Both the position numbers and the translations under genes were made by a program. From positions 248,001-312,000 of the forward strand of contig JAJGOT010000038.1 in the NCBI GenBank assembly GCA_022457155.1: a stretch of 64,000 bases of DNA. The letters are read 5' to 3'. Source of the DNA: Cladopsammia gracilis (taxonomy: Eukaryota > Cnidaria > Anthozoa > Scleractinia > Dendrophylliidae). Each line of letters begins with the position of its first letter. The stretch's first letter is position 1. A model generated the notes under the pieces. That model was given only the letters and a program-made list of their open reading frames with translations. It did no database searches and was not told the DNA's origin. Shown here piece after piece: positions 37,201-47,935 of the stretch.

Positions 37201-39541
37201 GTTCATGGTAGTCTATCGCTTTTTTGTAGTTGCCAAGGCCGTGATGGACGATGGCAAGATTTCCATAAGCACGCCCTTCTCCTGCCCTGTCGCCGACTTC
37301 TTTGGCAATCTTCAGATTAACTTGATGGTAGTCTATCGCTTTTTTGTGATTGCCAAGGTTGCAATGGACGTTGCCAAGATTTCCATAAGTGCTTCCTTCT
37401 GTCGCCCTGTCTCCGACTTCTTTGGCTATCTTCAGACAAAGTTCATGGTAGTCTATCGCTTTTTTGTAATCGCAAAGGTTGTAATGGGCGTTGCCAAGTT
37501 TAGAATAAACGCCTCCTGCCCTGTCTCCGACTTCCTTGGCAATCTTCAGATGAAGTTCATAGTAGTCTATCGCTTTTTTGTAATTGCCAAGACTGTGATG
37601 GGTGTTGCCAAGATTTCCATAAGTGCTTCCTTCCGTCGCCTTCTCTCCGTCTTCTTTGGCTATCTTCAGACAAAGTTCATGGTAGTCTATCGCTTTTTTA
37701 TAGTTGCCAAGGCCGTGATGGACGATGCCAAGATTTCCATAAGCGCGTCCTTCTCCTGCCCTGTTTCCGACTTCCTTGGCAATCTTCAGATGAAGTTCAT
37801 AGTAGTCTATCGCTTTTTTGTAATTGCCAAGGCTGTAATGGGCGTTGCCAAGATTTCCATAAGCGCGTCCTTCTCCTTCCCTGTCTCCTACTTCTTTGGC
37901 AATCTTCAGATGAAGTTCATGGTAGTCTATCGCTTTTTTGTAATTGCCAAGGTCATGATGGGCGTTGCCAAGATTACCATGACCATACCCTTCTCTTGCC
38001 CTGTCTCCGACATCCTTGGCAATCTTCAGATGAAGTTCATGGTAGTCTATCGCTTTTTTGTAATTGCCAAAGTTGCGATGGGCGTTGCCAAGATTGCCAT
38101 AAACACGCCCTTCTACTGCCCTGTCTCCGACTTCCTTGGCAATCTTCAGATGAAGTTCATGGTAGTCTATCGCTTTTTTGTAATTGCCAAGGCTGTCATG
38201 GGCGTTGCCAAGATTGCCATAAGCAAACCCTTCTCCTGCCCTGTCTCCGACTTCTTTGGCAATCTTCAGATGAAGTTCATAGTAGTCTATCGCTTTTTTG
38301 TAGTTGCCAAGGTTGTGATGGGCGTTGCCAAGATTACCATAAGTGCTTCCTTCTGTCGCCCTGTCTCCGACTTCTTTGGCTATCTTGAGACAAAGTTCAT
38401 GGTAGTCTATCGCTTTTTTGTAGTTGCCAAGGCCGTGATGGACGATGGCAAGATTTCCATAAGCACGCCCTTCTCCTGCCCTGGCGCCGACTTCTTTGGC
38501 AATCTTCAGATTAACTTGATGGTAGTCTGTCGCTTTTTTGTCATTGCCAAGGTTGCAATGGACGTTGCCAAGATTTCCATAAGTGCTTACTTCTGTCGCC
38601 CTGTCTCCGACTTCTTTGGCTATCTTCACACAAAGTTCATGGTAGTCTATCGCTTTTTTGTAGTTGCCAAGGCCGTGATGGACGATGGCAAGATTGCCAT
38701 AAGCGCGTCCTTCTCCTGCCCTGTTTCCGACTTCCTTGGCAATCTTCAGATGAAGTTCATAGTAGTCTATCGCTTTTTTGTAATTGCCAAAGTTGCGATG
38801 GGTGTTGCCAAGATTGTCATAAGCAAACCCTTCTCCTGCCCTGTCTCCGACTTCTTTGGCAATCTTCAGATGAAGTTCATAGTAGTCTATCGCTTTTTTG
38901 TAGTTGCCAAGGTTGCGATGGGCGTTGCCAAGATTACCATAAGCACGCCCTTCTCCTGCCCTGTCGCCGACTTCTTTGGCAATCTTCAGATTAACTTGAT
39001 GGTAGTCTATCGCTTTTTTGTCATTGCCAAGGTTGCAATGGACGTTGCCAAGATTTCCATAAGTGCTTCCTTCTGTCGCCCTGTCTCCGACTTCTTTGGC
39101 TATCTTCAGACAAAGTTCATGGTAGTCTATCGCTTTTTTGTAGTTGCCAAGGGCGTGATGGACGATGGCAAGATTTCCATAAGCACGCCCTTCTCCTGCC
39201 TTGTCGCCGACTTCTTTGGCAATCTTCAGATGAACTTGATAGTAGTCTATCGCTTTTTTGTGATTGCCAAGGTTGTGATGGGCATTGCCAAGATTTCCAT
39301 AAGTGCTTCCTTCTGTTGCCCTGTCTCCGACTTCTTTGGCTATCTTCAGACAAAGTTCATGGTAGTCTATCGCTTTTTTGTAATTGCCAAGGCTGTCATG
39401 GGCGTTGCCTAGTTTAGAATAAAGGCGTCCTTCTCCTGCCCTGTCTCCGATTTCTTTTGCAATCATTACATCGCGTTCTAGGTTGCCTATGACATCCTTG
39501 AAATGCCTCTTTGCGCCTTCTGGATTTTTCGTTCCTGCCAT
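34220..39541 (-). CDS. Giant TPR-repeat protein (LGN/TPR28-like), 1773 aa
   Basis: About 42 consecutive 40-residue tetratricopeptide repeats of the GPSM2/LGN (Pins) type: each has the GNLGNAH..LGNYKKAIDYHE core and LKIAKEVGDRAGEG. They form a superhelical protein-binding scaffold. The start MAGTKNPEG at 39541 is chosen over the longer frame to 39676, whose extra 45 residues look like upstream untranslated or intronic sequence. The C-terminus (CCAEQGRAQALKDLMEETYG) is where coral TPR28-like proteins continue into a CHAT domain. Here a stop follows 8 codons later, so an exon boundary (possible GT in ACGTATGG near 34250, minus strand) or a truncation is likely. One huge exon without introns. Function inferred; exact orthology unknown. 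Confidence 0.85.
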   Translation of the reverse strand: MAGTKNPEGAKRHFKDVIGNLERDVMIAKEIGDRAGEGRLYSKLGNAHDSLGNYKKAIDYHELCLKIAKEVGDRATEGSTYGNLGNAHHNLGNHKKAIDYYQVHLKIAKEVGDKAGEGRAYGNLAIVHHALGNYKKAIDYHELCLKIAKEVGDRATEGSTYGNLGNVHCNLGNDKKAIDYHQVNLKIAKEVGDRAGEGRAYGNLGNAHRNLGNYKKAIDYYELHLKIAKEVGDRAGEGFAYDNLGNTHRNFGNYKKAIDYYELHLKIAKEVGNRAGEGRAYGNLAIVHHGLGNYKKAIDYHELCVKIAKEVGDRATEVSTYGNLGNVHCNLGNDKKATDYHQVNLKIAKEVGARAGEGRAYGNLAIVHHGLGNYKKAIDYHELCLKIAKEVGDRATEGSTYGNLGNAHHNLGNYKKAIDYYELHLKIAKEVGDRAGEGFAYGNLGNAHDSLGNYKKAIDYHELHLKIAKEVGDRAVEGRVYGNLGNAHRNFGNYKKAIDYHELHLKIAKDVGDRAREGYGHGNLGNAHHDLGNYKKAIDYHELHLKIAKEVGDREGEGRAYGNLGNAHYSLGNYKKAIDYYELHLKIAKEVGNRAGEGRAYGNLGIVHHGLGNYKKAIDYHELCLKIAKEDGEKATEGSTYGNLGNTHHSLGNYKKAIDYYELHLKIAKEVGDRAGGVYSKLGNAHYNLCDYKKAIDYHELCLKIAKEVGDRATEGSTYGNLGNVHCNLGNHKKAIDYHQVNLKIAKEVGDRAGEGRAYGNLAIVHHGLGNYKKAIDYHELCLKIAKEVGDRATEGSTYGNLGNTHHSLGNYKKAIDYHQVHLKIAKEVGDRAGEGRAYGNLGNAHRNLGNYKKAIDYYELHLKIAKEVGDRAGEGFAYGNLGNAHDSLGNYKKAIDYHELHLKIAKEVGDKAVEGRVYGNLGNAHRNFGNYKKAIDYHELHLKIAKEVGDRAGEGYGHGNLGNTHHDLGNYKKAIDYHELHLKIAKEVGDREGEGRAYGNLGNAHDSLGNYKKAIDYYELHLKIAKEVGNRAGEGRAYGNLGIVHHGLGNYKKAIDYHELCLKIAKEDGEKATEGSTYGNLGNTHHSLGNYKKAIDYYELHLKIAKEVGDRAGGVYSKLGNAHYNLCDYKKAMDYHELHLRIAKEVGDRAEEGCAYGNLGNAHRSLGNYKKAIDYHELHLKIAKEVGDRAGEGCAYGNLGNAHRNFGNYKKAIDYHELHLKIAKEVGDRAGEGSAYGNLGNAHHNLGNCKKAIDYHELHLKIAKEVGNREGEGRAYGSLGNAHHRLGKHKEAIDYHELRLNFAKEVGDRAGEGNAYCDLGNAHKSLGNYKKAIDYHEFHLKIAKEVGDRAGEGSAYANIGNVHHRLGNYKKAIDYYELHLENAKEIGDRAGEWTAHGNLGIAHHSLGNYKKALDYHELRLKIAKEVGDRATEGSTYGNLGNTHHRLGNYKKAIDYYELHLKIAKEVGDRAGEGSAYGNLGIAHSTLSNYKKAIDYHELHLKIAKEVGDREGERGAYCNLGNTHYNLGNCKKVIGYYELVVKITKELGDRAGEGSAYGNLGNVHLSFGNYKKAIDCHELCLKIFREVGDRAGEGIAYGNLGNAHHSPGNYKKAIDYHELHLKIAKEVEDRAGEGRAYGNLGNAHRNLGNYKKAIDYYELYLKITKEVGDREGEGHAYDNLGNAHESLGDCKNAIDFFQRSIAMFNHIRDKLHSNDEWKINYREMYQTAYTNLWRLLLKQGKIVEALCCAEQGRAQALKDLMEETYGLKTTSSE
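36181..38808 (-). repeat. 438-residue higher-order duplication in the TPR gene
   Basis: The block beginning at 36181 (CAAGTTTAGAATAAACGCCT) recurs 1,314 bp further at 37495, and following repeats match in order. 1,314 is ten 120-bp units plus one 114-bp unit (a TPR two residues shorter, GGVYSKLGNAH), so the frame is kept. Recent unequal crossing-over. Confidence 0.85.
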
Positions 39542-41045
39542 TTTACTAGTATTTATGGTATTGTATGGCTTTCGTGGCTTCCAAGATTGCGTCTGGCCTT
39601 CTCTTTCTCTCTCAATGTCTCTAAAAAGATATAGTAGTTTAACAATTTTATATGTTTGCGTTTTTGGTGTATGCATATCAGTTATAGCATAAGAGCTATA
39701 AATAACTACATAAGTTGAGTGAAAATATCAGTGATCACTATAGATAGAAAACATTCTTAGCAAAGTAAGTGGACCAGTGTAAAAAAAGTTGGGTACCACA
39801 ACGTTTCCAAAAATATAACTTGGTGTACAAATGGTGGCACATTTTCAGCCTTGATAAACAAAACATCGGAACCTGCCAGGATAACACATTTTAAAATGTC
39901 AAGAGATAGCAGGTTAATTGCAGTTAACGTGAAAATTTTCTGGTACGTGTGCATATCAAGACAATTCAACCTTTAAAATGCACACGACCAATCATTCATA
40001 ATATGTTAGTTTTGAATAGATGTTTTTACATGATATTATTTATTTGTCGGGAAATCAAGCAATGCAGTGAAAGCCAGGCTGCCAGTGTTTTGAAAAGGTC
40101 TATAATATGAAACAACAAACATTGCTACCAGTAGAGCAGTTGAATTCATAACAAGTTGCAACTTATCGCGAAACAATTAGCACATAAGGCTTCAAAAGTG
40201 GGCCGTTTGGTCCCAGGTTTTGTACTTAGTGGATGAGTTTTCTACTCAGTGGATTTTATTTCAAAAAACGATTAATTAAAATGAGCATCCACAATTCCCA
40301 ATCATAAGTACAGTCCACAATGCTAACGTTGCGAACAAAAGCCATTATTCATAGTCCACATTCACATTTCACGTTCCATATACCAAAGTCCTGATTCCAC
40401 CATACACGTTCACATTCTGGAGTATTCCAAATTCCATGGTCCGTAATCTGCAGTAGTCCAGTCCTGAATACAAATAATTTTTACCCCGAAGGGCTTGGTA
40501 CTTAGCAAAAAAAAGTTCCATTTCACAACGTCGTTTACACGTGTTTCAGTTGCAAAAGTCTTGAAATCACCACCACAAGCCTCAATGACTGCTAAAGCAA
40601 GGCATTGTGAAGAATCCGCGATAAAATTTATAATTAACAATATGCTTATGAACACGAGAGATCAATGTCTTGCTCTTTAGTATGGAAAGAGCTTAACAGA
40701 TAAACAACTCTTATTTCAACACTATCTCGACGAATTCGCCTTAAGTTGTATGCTGTGTATAAAAACAACATTCACCTTGACGAAGAAAATACAGGATAGA
40801 CTAGTGCAGTAATTTGACCAGTACATCGGAAAATGTATGTGATGTGCACGAGTAAGAAACATTTATCCTCTAATTTAATGTACCATAATGAAAAGTGGCT
40901 ATTTGTCTAAAACAAACAAGATAATGGAAAGCCCGTTGTGGACAATAATTATTCCTTGCATTAAGTCCGCATTCGTGCAAACCGCGTTTGTACTTCTGAT
41001 TGTTTAACTTATAAATGTCCTTCGTGACTAGAGATATAAATCCCC
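39542..41045. other. Upstream flank of the TPR gene
   Basis: No second gene supported. A possible 3' splice site (TTTTTAG, minus strand, near 39625) could join an upstream non-coding exon. Near 40330-40420, tandem-like TCCACATTCACATTTCACGTTCC words suggest a degenerate simple repeat. Confidence 0.4.
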
Positions 41046-41275
41046 GGCTACACATTCTAATATTGTTATATAACATTTGTTGATTCAACAGCGTTAGAAT
41101 GTGTAGCCGGCATGTTAGATGATGATTCACTAACATTTGTTGTTAGAAGAATGTTTGATCGAAATCAAAACATTCATTGAACGAGTCAAACATCATCTGA
41201 CATGCGGCTACACGTTCTAACATTGTTGGACCAACAAATGTTATATAACAATGTTAGACGGTGTACCCGCGGCTT
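41046..41275. mobile_element. Inverted-repeat element (GGCTACACATTCTAA)
   Basis: GCTACACATTCTAATATTG and its inverted forms occur four times in 230 bp (41046, 41090-41105 inverted, 41210, 41255 inverted), with repeated AACATTTGTTG cores. A composite fold-back MITE, or one MITE inserted in another. Confidence 0.65.
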
Positions 41276-43545
41276 AAGTGTATAGTGGGTTGAAGATGGT
41301 CATGTAATACTTCTGTAACGTTATTTTACTTACGTCGATGTTTACGTTCTGCCGGATATCCGGTGTCTTGTACTGACTGAACAAAAACCGGATATCCGTT
41401 ATGTTAAGCTAGCCGAACGAAAAGCGGAGGTATCAGGCGAGTAACACATAAAAAAATTGCATTTTATGAAGTGGGCCGTCGCCATATATAACGACGGCCC
41501 ATTAAAAAAATCATTTCTCCAAATTAGGTTTGTCACGCCAAACGGTTTAGGATATCATCATTATCTCTTTTATTGAAAAGGCGTGGAATTACCTCATACA
41601 GCTATTTATACAAGCTATGAACTTCCTAAATTAATCCATTTAAGTAATGATCCGCATAAGAAAGATAGCGCTGAACGGCAATGCACGATGGAATGTCAAC
41701 TTTTTTCATTGTTACAACTAATGATCTCATTGGCCTAGACTCAAAAACCGCTAAAAAGTTAACGTTCAAGGTGCATTAAGTCCAAAGATATTGTATTTGG
41801 GGAACTTCATCAAAGCAGCAAAATTACTTGTTATTGTCTTCGGCTATTCTGATTGGTTAAGCACGAACGTTTCCTAAAATATATTTGACGATTAATTTAT
41901 AATTAAATATAATTAGAAACCATCAGCCCCTCCTCTATTGTTGAAATCAAAGATATTCTATGTGGGAAAGAGCCAATGCCGCAGAACAATGAAGTTTACT
42001 ATAGTTCTTATGTGAAGCATTTCTTAAATTTGAAAGAGGCACCTTGCCATTTGTTGATATCTTCGTTTTGCAAATGCTTTCATGACATTGTCTCAGACAA
42101 ATAATTATTGAACCATAGCCAGCGAAGTTTGTTTATGGACAGTACTGAAATCGGTTGTAAATTCCGTTTATAACTGTGATGATCATTTTGGCTTTTAATC
42201 AAATACGCACAGATCAGCTATGATGACTTCATTCATATTCAGCATCTTATATGCTGCCGGTGTTCCTATATTGCCGCAGTGTCATCTGATATTAAATTAC
42301 AGCATGTATCCTCGTGGGTATTAAAATAGAACTAATTTTGTACAGTACCGAATGTCGTATAATTACAAAAAGTTCTTAAAAGAAGCAATTAAATGTCCCA
42401 CGGTATATAATGGTACTTGCTTGCACAATTGATGAAGGAATTCGCCATAAAAGGTGTCGCAAAACTACCACCACACTCAGCTAAAATTCAATTCTCTTAT
42501 TATCCCATTTGTAACTCCTGAGTACAAAAGTATTAAAGTTCCTATGAAGCGAATGTTTTTTTTTTCATTTTTCAGGTCTCTATTATATCTGAAAAACGAA
42601 AATAATAATTTTTTCCAGAGGAAATGTAGCAAAATCGTCTTTTAGCTGCTCAAAGATGCCGCACTTCGGTGAAAAAGTGGCTTCATATTTTAGAAAAGAC
42701 TGGGGCGAGTGGGGCAAGTGATGACAAAACTTACGCAAAACGGATGACACATTGGTTTGTTTACGCCATAATTGCCTTATAATACTTTAGTGTAATGGGC
42801 ACTTTTGTGAACGTTTTTGATAGTAGAAATTTCATACAGTGACCAGTCGTTTTGTTTACCGTCATCGGAAGGTAAATAGGATAGTTTGAATCACTCTTAA
42901 TCAAATGAAATGATCATGTTCAATGATCGTGGATTTTAACGGCTTGGCAGTTCGCGATTCTACTTAACATTTTTCATTCAATGTGAAGGATAAGCATTTA
43001 GTTGTTTGGCGGCTTGCTATTAATTGTCGAGTTGAAAGTTACATATACAATGACCTATATTTGGCACAAAAATATGCACCGATATTTGCCGCGGACATAT
43101 CTGTTCGAGAAGAGAGCAGTTTTCGACAGGGAAGCTCAAGGAACACTGTGAATTTCGAGTAACAGATAACGTTGAAGAACAAATATCCGTGCATAATTTG
43201 AAAGCCAAAATAAAGGTTATTGTGTTTATTATCCTTCAAATATTTGTCGCAAAATCCTGCTCGCAAGTTTTCCAATGACATGAGTAGGGAGAACTTATCA
43301 TACCGGCTTTGTTCCTCTATTTATCTCATAATGGGTTGCGCCTTCACTAACAAACATGGTCGTTGATGTTAGATGGCAGCATGTTCTGCCTCCTTTTCCT
43401 CACCGAAGCAGTTAAGAAAAACGTAAAGGAAGTCTTATAACATCTCATTTACGACGTAAACAGGCCGAGAGAAGTAGTAGTAGTTCGCGAGACATTGAGA
43501 AACCACCTTGGAAATCAGTGAAATTTGCTGACGCCAACATGGCAG
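41276..43545. other. Host non-coding DNA
   Basis: No gene. Contains a small GC hairpin (GGGCCGTCG / CGACGGCCC, 41472-41501) and two CCGGATATCC palindromes (near 41353 and 41390). The open frames at 43020-43281 overlap on one strand and show no domain. Confidence 0.4.
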
Positions 43546-43670
43546 CTCATGGCTGGTGTACGACGATCTGGCTGACGTCGTATAGCCTAATACAATACAA
43601 TACAACCTAACACTACTTAACTCAATACGATACAATACAATATACAGTCGTCGTACACCAGCCATGAGCC
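43546..43670. repeat. Hairpin with 20-bp arms
   Basis: CTCATGGCTGGTGTACGACG (from ~43548) is mirrored by CGTCGTACACCAGCCATGAG (ending ~43669), with AATACAATACAA repeats between them. Confidence 0.8.
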
Positions 43671-43807
43671 AACATGGCCGAATTGGAAGATATTTGGAAA
43701 GTTCTACACACCTTTTGATGTAATACAACAAGCTAATTGAAGGAAACCCCGCCTTATGTGACCGCCACAGGGGACTCCAGAAGTCATTAGAATTTAATAT
43801 CGCTTAA

Positions 43808-44110
43808 GTGCACTTATTAAAAACAGAAAATTCTGCTCTTAAGAAAGACGTGAAGTTACTCAAAGAATCCTCGGAAGAAGCCAACGAAGACAACAAGGAG
43901 TTGTACATCGAGTTAGTGACAGTAATCAACCAGATTGACGACCTGGAGCAGTACACATGGAAACACAATTTAGAAATCCATGATATTCCAGAAAAAGAAG
44001 AAACCGTCAAGCAGATAATCACTCTCGAAAAATTCACGCAATGTTATTAACCACAACAGCGACACTGATATCTGTCACAGTTTACACACAAATAGGAATT
44101 CTAACCAAAC
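43808..44110 (+). pseudogene. LINE ORF1 (L1/transposase-22-like) fragment
   Basis: An 80-codon frame with a coiled coil (LKTENSALKKDVKLLKES) followed by the ORF1 word LEQYTWKHNLEIHDIPE and then a stop. The same sequence continues, frame-broken, to about 44110 (NSDTDICH-like stretch). A second copy lies at 54127-54310. It is a 5'-truncated, decayed remnant of the RNA-binding protein of a non-LTR retrotransposon. Confidence 0.6.
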
Positions 44111-44654
44111 TCGCAAACACCTCAGAGGTTTAAGTTTAGACCGGTTTATAAATGATATTTACATCATTGTTTACATCAACGAAAATGTAGTGAACAGCGC
44201 TATAAGCTGCGACCATTTTGGTCGCCATGGCGAGTGACAGAAAGATTTAAGCTCTTTACGTTTTATCGATTTTTAATTGAATCATCGTTAAATCAAAGAA
44301 ATATTACCATGCTTTTCTCCTGTATATTAAGGTCAATGATGAATCTGTTCCTCTTGCATCGCAAGACTTGTATACTGGCATAAGGATCTGCGTAACGCAG
44401 ATTCGAATTCATTGGGCGGTCATTTTGAAAACGTTCTGCAGTAGTGTCTTCATGTAAAGTAGCATGAAGTGTCTTGCGTTAATAAAACGACAAATTTTTC
44501 CAATGGCGACCATTTTAAAAATGTAGGTCGCCAAAAGGCGACTTATTAAAAAAAGGGGGTTGGAGCGCTGGTGAAGTGATAATTATTCCAATAGGTATTA
44601 TGTAATCCAGATTTCATATGTAACTAATTAATATGCATTAATATATATATATAG

Positions 44655-44935
44655 AGAGAGAGAGTGCGTGCTTGACATGTTGTCAGTTTCTGTGTGTTAT
44701 AAAGAAGTACACAACAGAGAACTTGACAAGAATGCAACGGGAGCTATTTTTCAAAGCCTAGAGATGCAAGTAGTTGCAACATTGGCACAGTGTATGGACT
44801 GTTGACGGTAAAATATTTATTAAAGTCTAGAGATGATCATCCTACCTGAATCTACAGCAGTGAATATCTAGATAATATTTTAATATTCTTTTACGTTATT
44901 TATTATTCACATGTTATCCAAATTGCAGTTTCACA
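44655..44935 (+). repeat. Direct repeat (second copy 54700-54965)
   Basis: From AGAGAGAGAGTGCGTGCTTGACATG through AGTACACAACAGAGAACTTGACAAGAATG to TCTAGATAATATTTTAATATTC, about 270 bp with few differences. Together with the LINE ORF1 fragments it shows that 43.8-44.9 kb and 54.1-55.0 kb are copies of one composite repeat. Confidence 0.8.
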
Positions 44936-45184
44936 CTTCAAAACTCTTACAACTCTTCCCTTTTTTGGTTTGTTTTCCTTTAACATAATATTACCCTAGC
45001 ACAATTGTAATGTAATCTGTATGCAGCATGCGGAGAACCGCAGAAGGGACCCTTTCTAATCTATTAAAAGCTTCCGTTTAATACAGTTTTTGTAATGTCG
45101 TGAATTTGCTTTCAAGGTGTTTCGATACACTTTTTGGAGGACAAAACCTACATTTTTCAATCGACTTTTAAGCCCTCTTCTCTT

Positions 45185-45560
45185 AAAGGTGGCAATCGAC
45201 TTTGAGAAAGCTTTCGATTCCATAAGTTTACAGTTTTTGTTAGACGCCCTGAAATCCTTTTACTTTGGCGAATCTTTCATCAAATAGGTCTCTGTGTTTT
45301 ACTTGAACATTTCTAGCCGTGTTACTAATAACGGTTTTTCAACGCCCTTGTTCCAAGTTGAAAGATGTGTCAGAAACGGGACCCGTTATCACTGTATTTT
45401 TTTATTATAGCTCTAGAGATTCTATTGATTAAGATTCGCTCAGACCCTCAGGTGAAAGGCATCACAGAGTCACTTCTCGGACATACAAGCTTAAGAATAA
45501 ACAGTACTGCTTTTGTGTGATCCGACGATATGCAAAGCGGGTGCAGCAAATTAGGAGGTT
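45185..45560 (+). pseudogene. Non-LTR reverse transcriptase fragment
   Basis: Translation in this direction gives AIDFEKAFDSI (RT motif A region), LLDALKSFYFGE, FQVERCVRNG (the usual GVRQGDPLSP region, degraded) and a decayed S-D-D-M near 45520 where the catalytic FADD box belongs. Several stops interrupt it. Remnant of a LINE, possibly the same family as the nearby ORF1 piece. Confidence 0.7.
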
Positions 45561-45859
45561 CTTAGATAAGTAAATACTTACTTGAAAAGTAAAAACCCAG
45601 TAGGAATGTTTGATTTGCCTCAGTACCCTAGGAAGTAAAGTATTGCAAAGCAGTCAAACACATCGTTGAGATATAAATAAAATCAGTTCCCGTTTAAGAA
45701 ATACAGAACATTTTATACACAACTGACCCGAGTAACGATTAACAGCGTCTGCTTTATAAAGAAAGTAGAAATGGTTTTTTTCCCGTCTCCAATGATATAC
45801 CTCGTGACGTTTATACAAAAATGTTTTGAGTTGTTCAAGGAGGGGCGCACTGAGGCCTA

Positions 45860-46290
45860 TAAGAAACCGAAAAACCGTTCAAAATTTCCGTGAAAACCGA
45901 AAAACCGCAAAAAAAAAAAATCGATCAAAACCGAAAAACCGTCGAACAAAATGATCAAAATAGCAAATTCACCAACCTTAAACCCATGACCCTTGATACC
46001 AAAGCGAAATATAACTACAGTCGAACCTCTACATAACGGCCCTCACACTCTGTAAGCGATTCACTATAAGCTCATCTTTCTTCTTTCATTTTAAAGCAAT
46101 TGCAACAGAATTAGGCAAAACTTCTATTGCGTTTTACAGGCGACTTTCACGGGCAACATCACTTGGATGGCGCATCACGTGAACTTTCACGGATTGATCG
46201 AGGTTAAATAGAAAGGTCTGGAAACTAGGAAGCGAAAAACCAAAACCGAAAAAACACATTTCTTTTTCATAAAAACCGAAAACCGAATGT
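45860..46290. repeat. AAAACCGAAAAACCG simple repeat
   Basis: Degenerate ACCGAAAAACCG units at 45865-45960 and 46220-46285, and again at 52862-52970. At 46020 a CAGTCGAACCTCTACATAACGGCC string resembles a Tigger/pogo terminus, but no partner end was found. Confidence 0.7.
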
Positions 46291-46755
46291 TTAATCAAAG
46301 GGCTCTTAAAGCCATCTCGTTAATGCGTTAGATTACAGCTAGATTTTTTTTAAGGTGCAAGAAACGAGAAGATTTAGAGAACGCGTGTTATATTTTTGAA
46401 AAAAAAAAGAGCTGTCAATTCACTGTGGAATTGAGACTAGAGGATAAGATTTTTCTGCGTTTTTGAATAAATTAGCTGAAAAATATGCTCTTGTTGTTAT
46501 GTAGTATCAACGGATTTGATAAGTGTATTTAAGGAGTTGTCGTATGTTAATTCGTTCTCTTGGTGCTCTTCGCTGGAGGCGGTTGACTTTTATTTATTTA
46601 TTTAGGTATTTATTTATTTATATTTATTTCTTTTATTTACTTTATTTCAATTCAGGATTTGTTTTGTGTCGACCCAGAGAGAGGCCAATTATGCACAATC
46701 ACTAAGGGACCGTCCGTGCGCAGAGAGTGTGGGACCATAAACAGTAAAGGACCAT

Positions 46756-47818
46756 CTGTGAGGGTGGGGGGGGGGGTACCGATCACGCATCACGCCGAAT
46801 TTTTGAGTGATATCACGCATCACGGAGAAAATTTTTAACCAATCACGCGTCACGTAAATAAGGAGTAATCCGGCATTAAAATGGTAACAAAACAACGTAG
46901 AGTCGGCGTAGGCCTACCTATTGAATGCATTGATATTGTATTCTTTTTTTTTTTTGGAAGGATTGCATGTCAATTCATGAATCTTAAAATGAAATAAAGG
47001 GTGTTGACGGGCATAGCACAAATCCTACTAGCGCGTGGTGTGATTGTTTTGTCCTTTATTCACTCAGTTTTTTGGCTGGTTTGACTTTTACAGTTTAGCC
47101 CTGGCTAGCATATCTTATAAAAGATCTACCCCTCTTGTATGAAATAATAGATTTGTCTTAGTAAAGGTTGCGATTCTATTAAATGCCATTTGTCCCTGAG
47201 GATCTGTTTTAAGTTAGGTACATATGGGCTGCCGTGGGTAATATTTCTTTGCGAGCTTTTGTTTTGTCTTTGAGAGCTGACTTTCTGTCAGAGAATATTA
47301 CTTCTGAGAGCACCTTTTCAATGCTATTGTTAGGGTAGCCTCTTAGCCGTAGTTTTTATTTGAATTTATTGATGTTTTTCTCGAAAGTTTCCTTTGAAAA
47401 GTTCGTTCAATTCTGAGGAGTCTAAGGACCTCTCCTTTGAAGAAACCTTTCTTGACTCCCGGTGGGTGACAAGATTTAAAGTGCGTGTATTTCTTCTAAG
47501 CATTATCGGCTTTATTTCGTTTTGCTTGTCTTTTGCGGTCAGTGTGTTTCTTATTCAGATATTTTCGTGTTTCTGAGACCTACCGTTTATCAAGATTCAG
47601 GGAGCACACGAGGATGGGATTCAAGAAGCTTTCTAGTTTTTCAAAGAATGTTGAAAACATTCACGTATCACGGAAAAATAAAAGGTAAATCACGCGTCAC
47701 GCGCTTCTAAAATAGCAAATCACGCTGCGCTATCTGATCACGCATCACGCCGTTAATTTGGGCACAATCACGCATCACGCGATTAATTTTGGGGCAATCA
47801 CGCGTCACGTAAAACCCC
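46756..47818. repeat. TCACGCATCACG repeat clusters (46756-46862 and 47664-47818)
   Basis: Units of ~30 bp containing ATCACGC(A/G)TCACG followed by an AATTTTTG- or TTAATTTTGGG-type spacer; three in the first cluster and about five in the second. The sequence between (46870-47660) has no gene seen. Confidence 0.75.
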
Positions 47819-47935
47819 TTTGCCTGGTGCGGCCTCCAGTGAGCACGCGATGGCAAAAGGTGTTTATTGTTTTTTGTCTCCTTGCGTTTCGCACGGGTGT
47901 TATGAAATTTGGGGAATTTAGTCAAGGGCTGTATT

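Noticed and set aside
36365..39412. Open frame of 1015 codons on the plus strand across the TPR gene (and shorter ones at 34406-36189)
   Set aside because: It is the antisense of a 120-bp repeat whose periodicity keeps the opposite frame free of stops; the translation is a monotonous MVVYRFFVIAKAVMGVAKISIS-type repeat with no known family.
40410..40680. Opposed short frames near 40.5 kb
   Set aside because: Neither shows a domain; they mirror each other in a low-complexity, repeat-like stretch.
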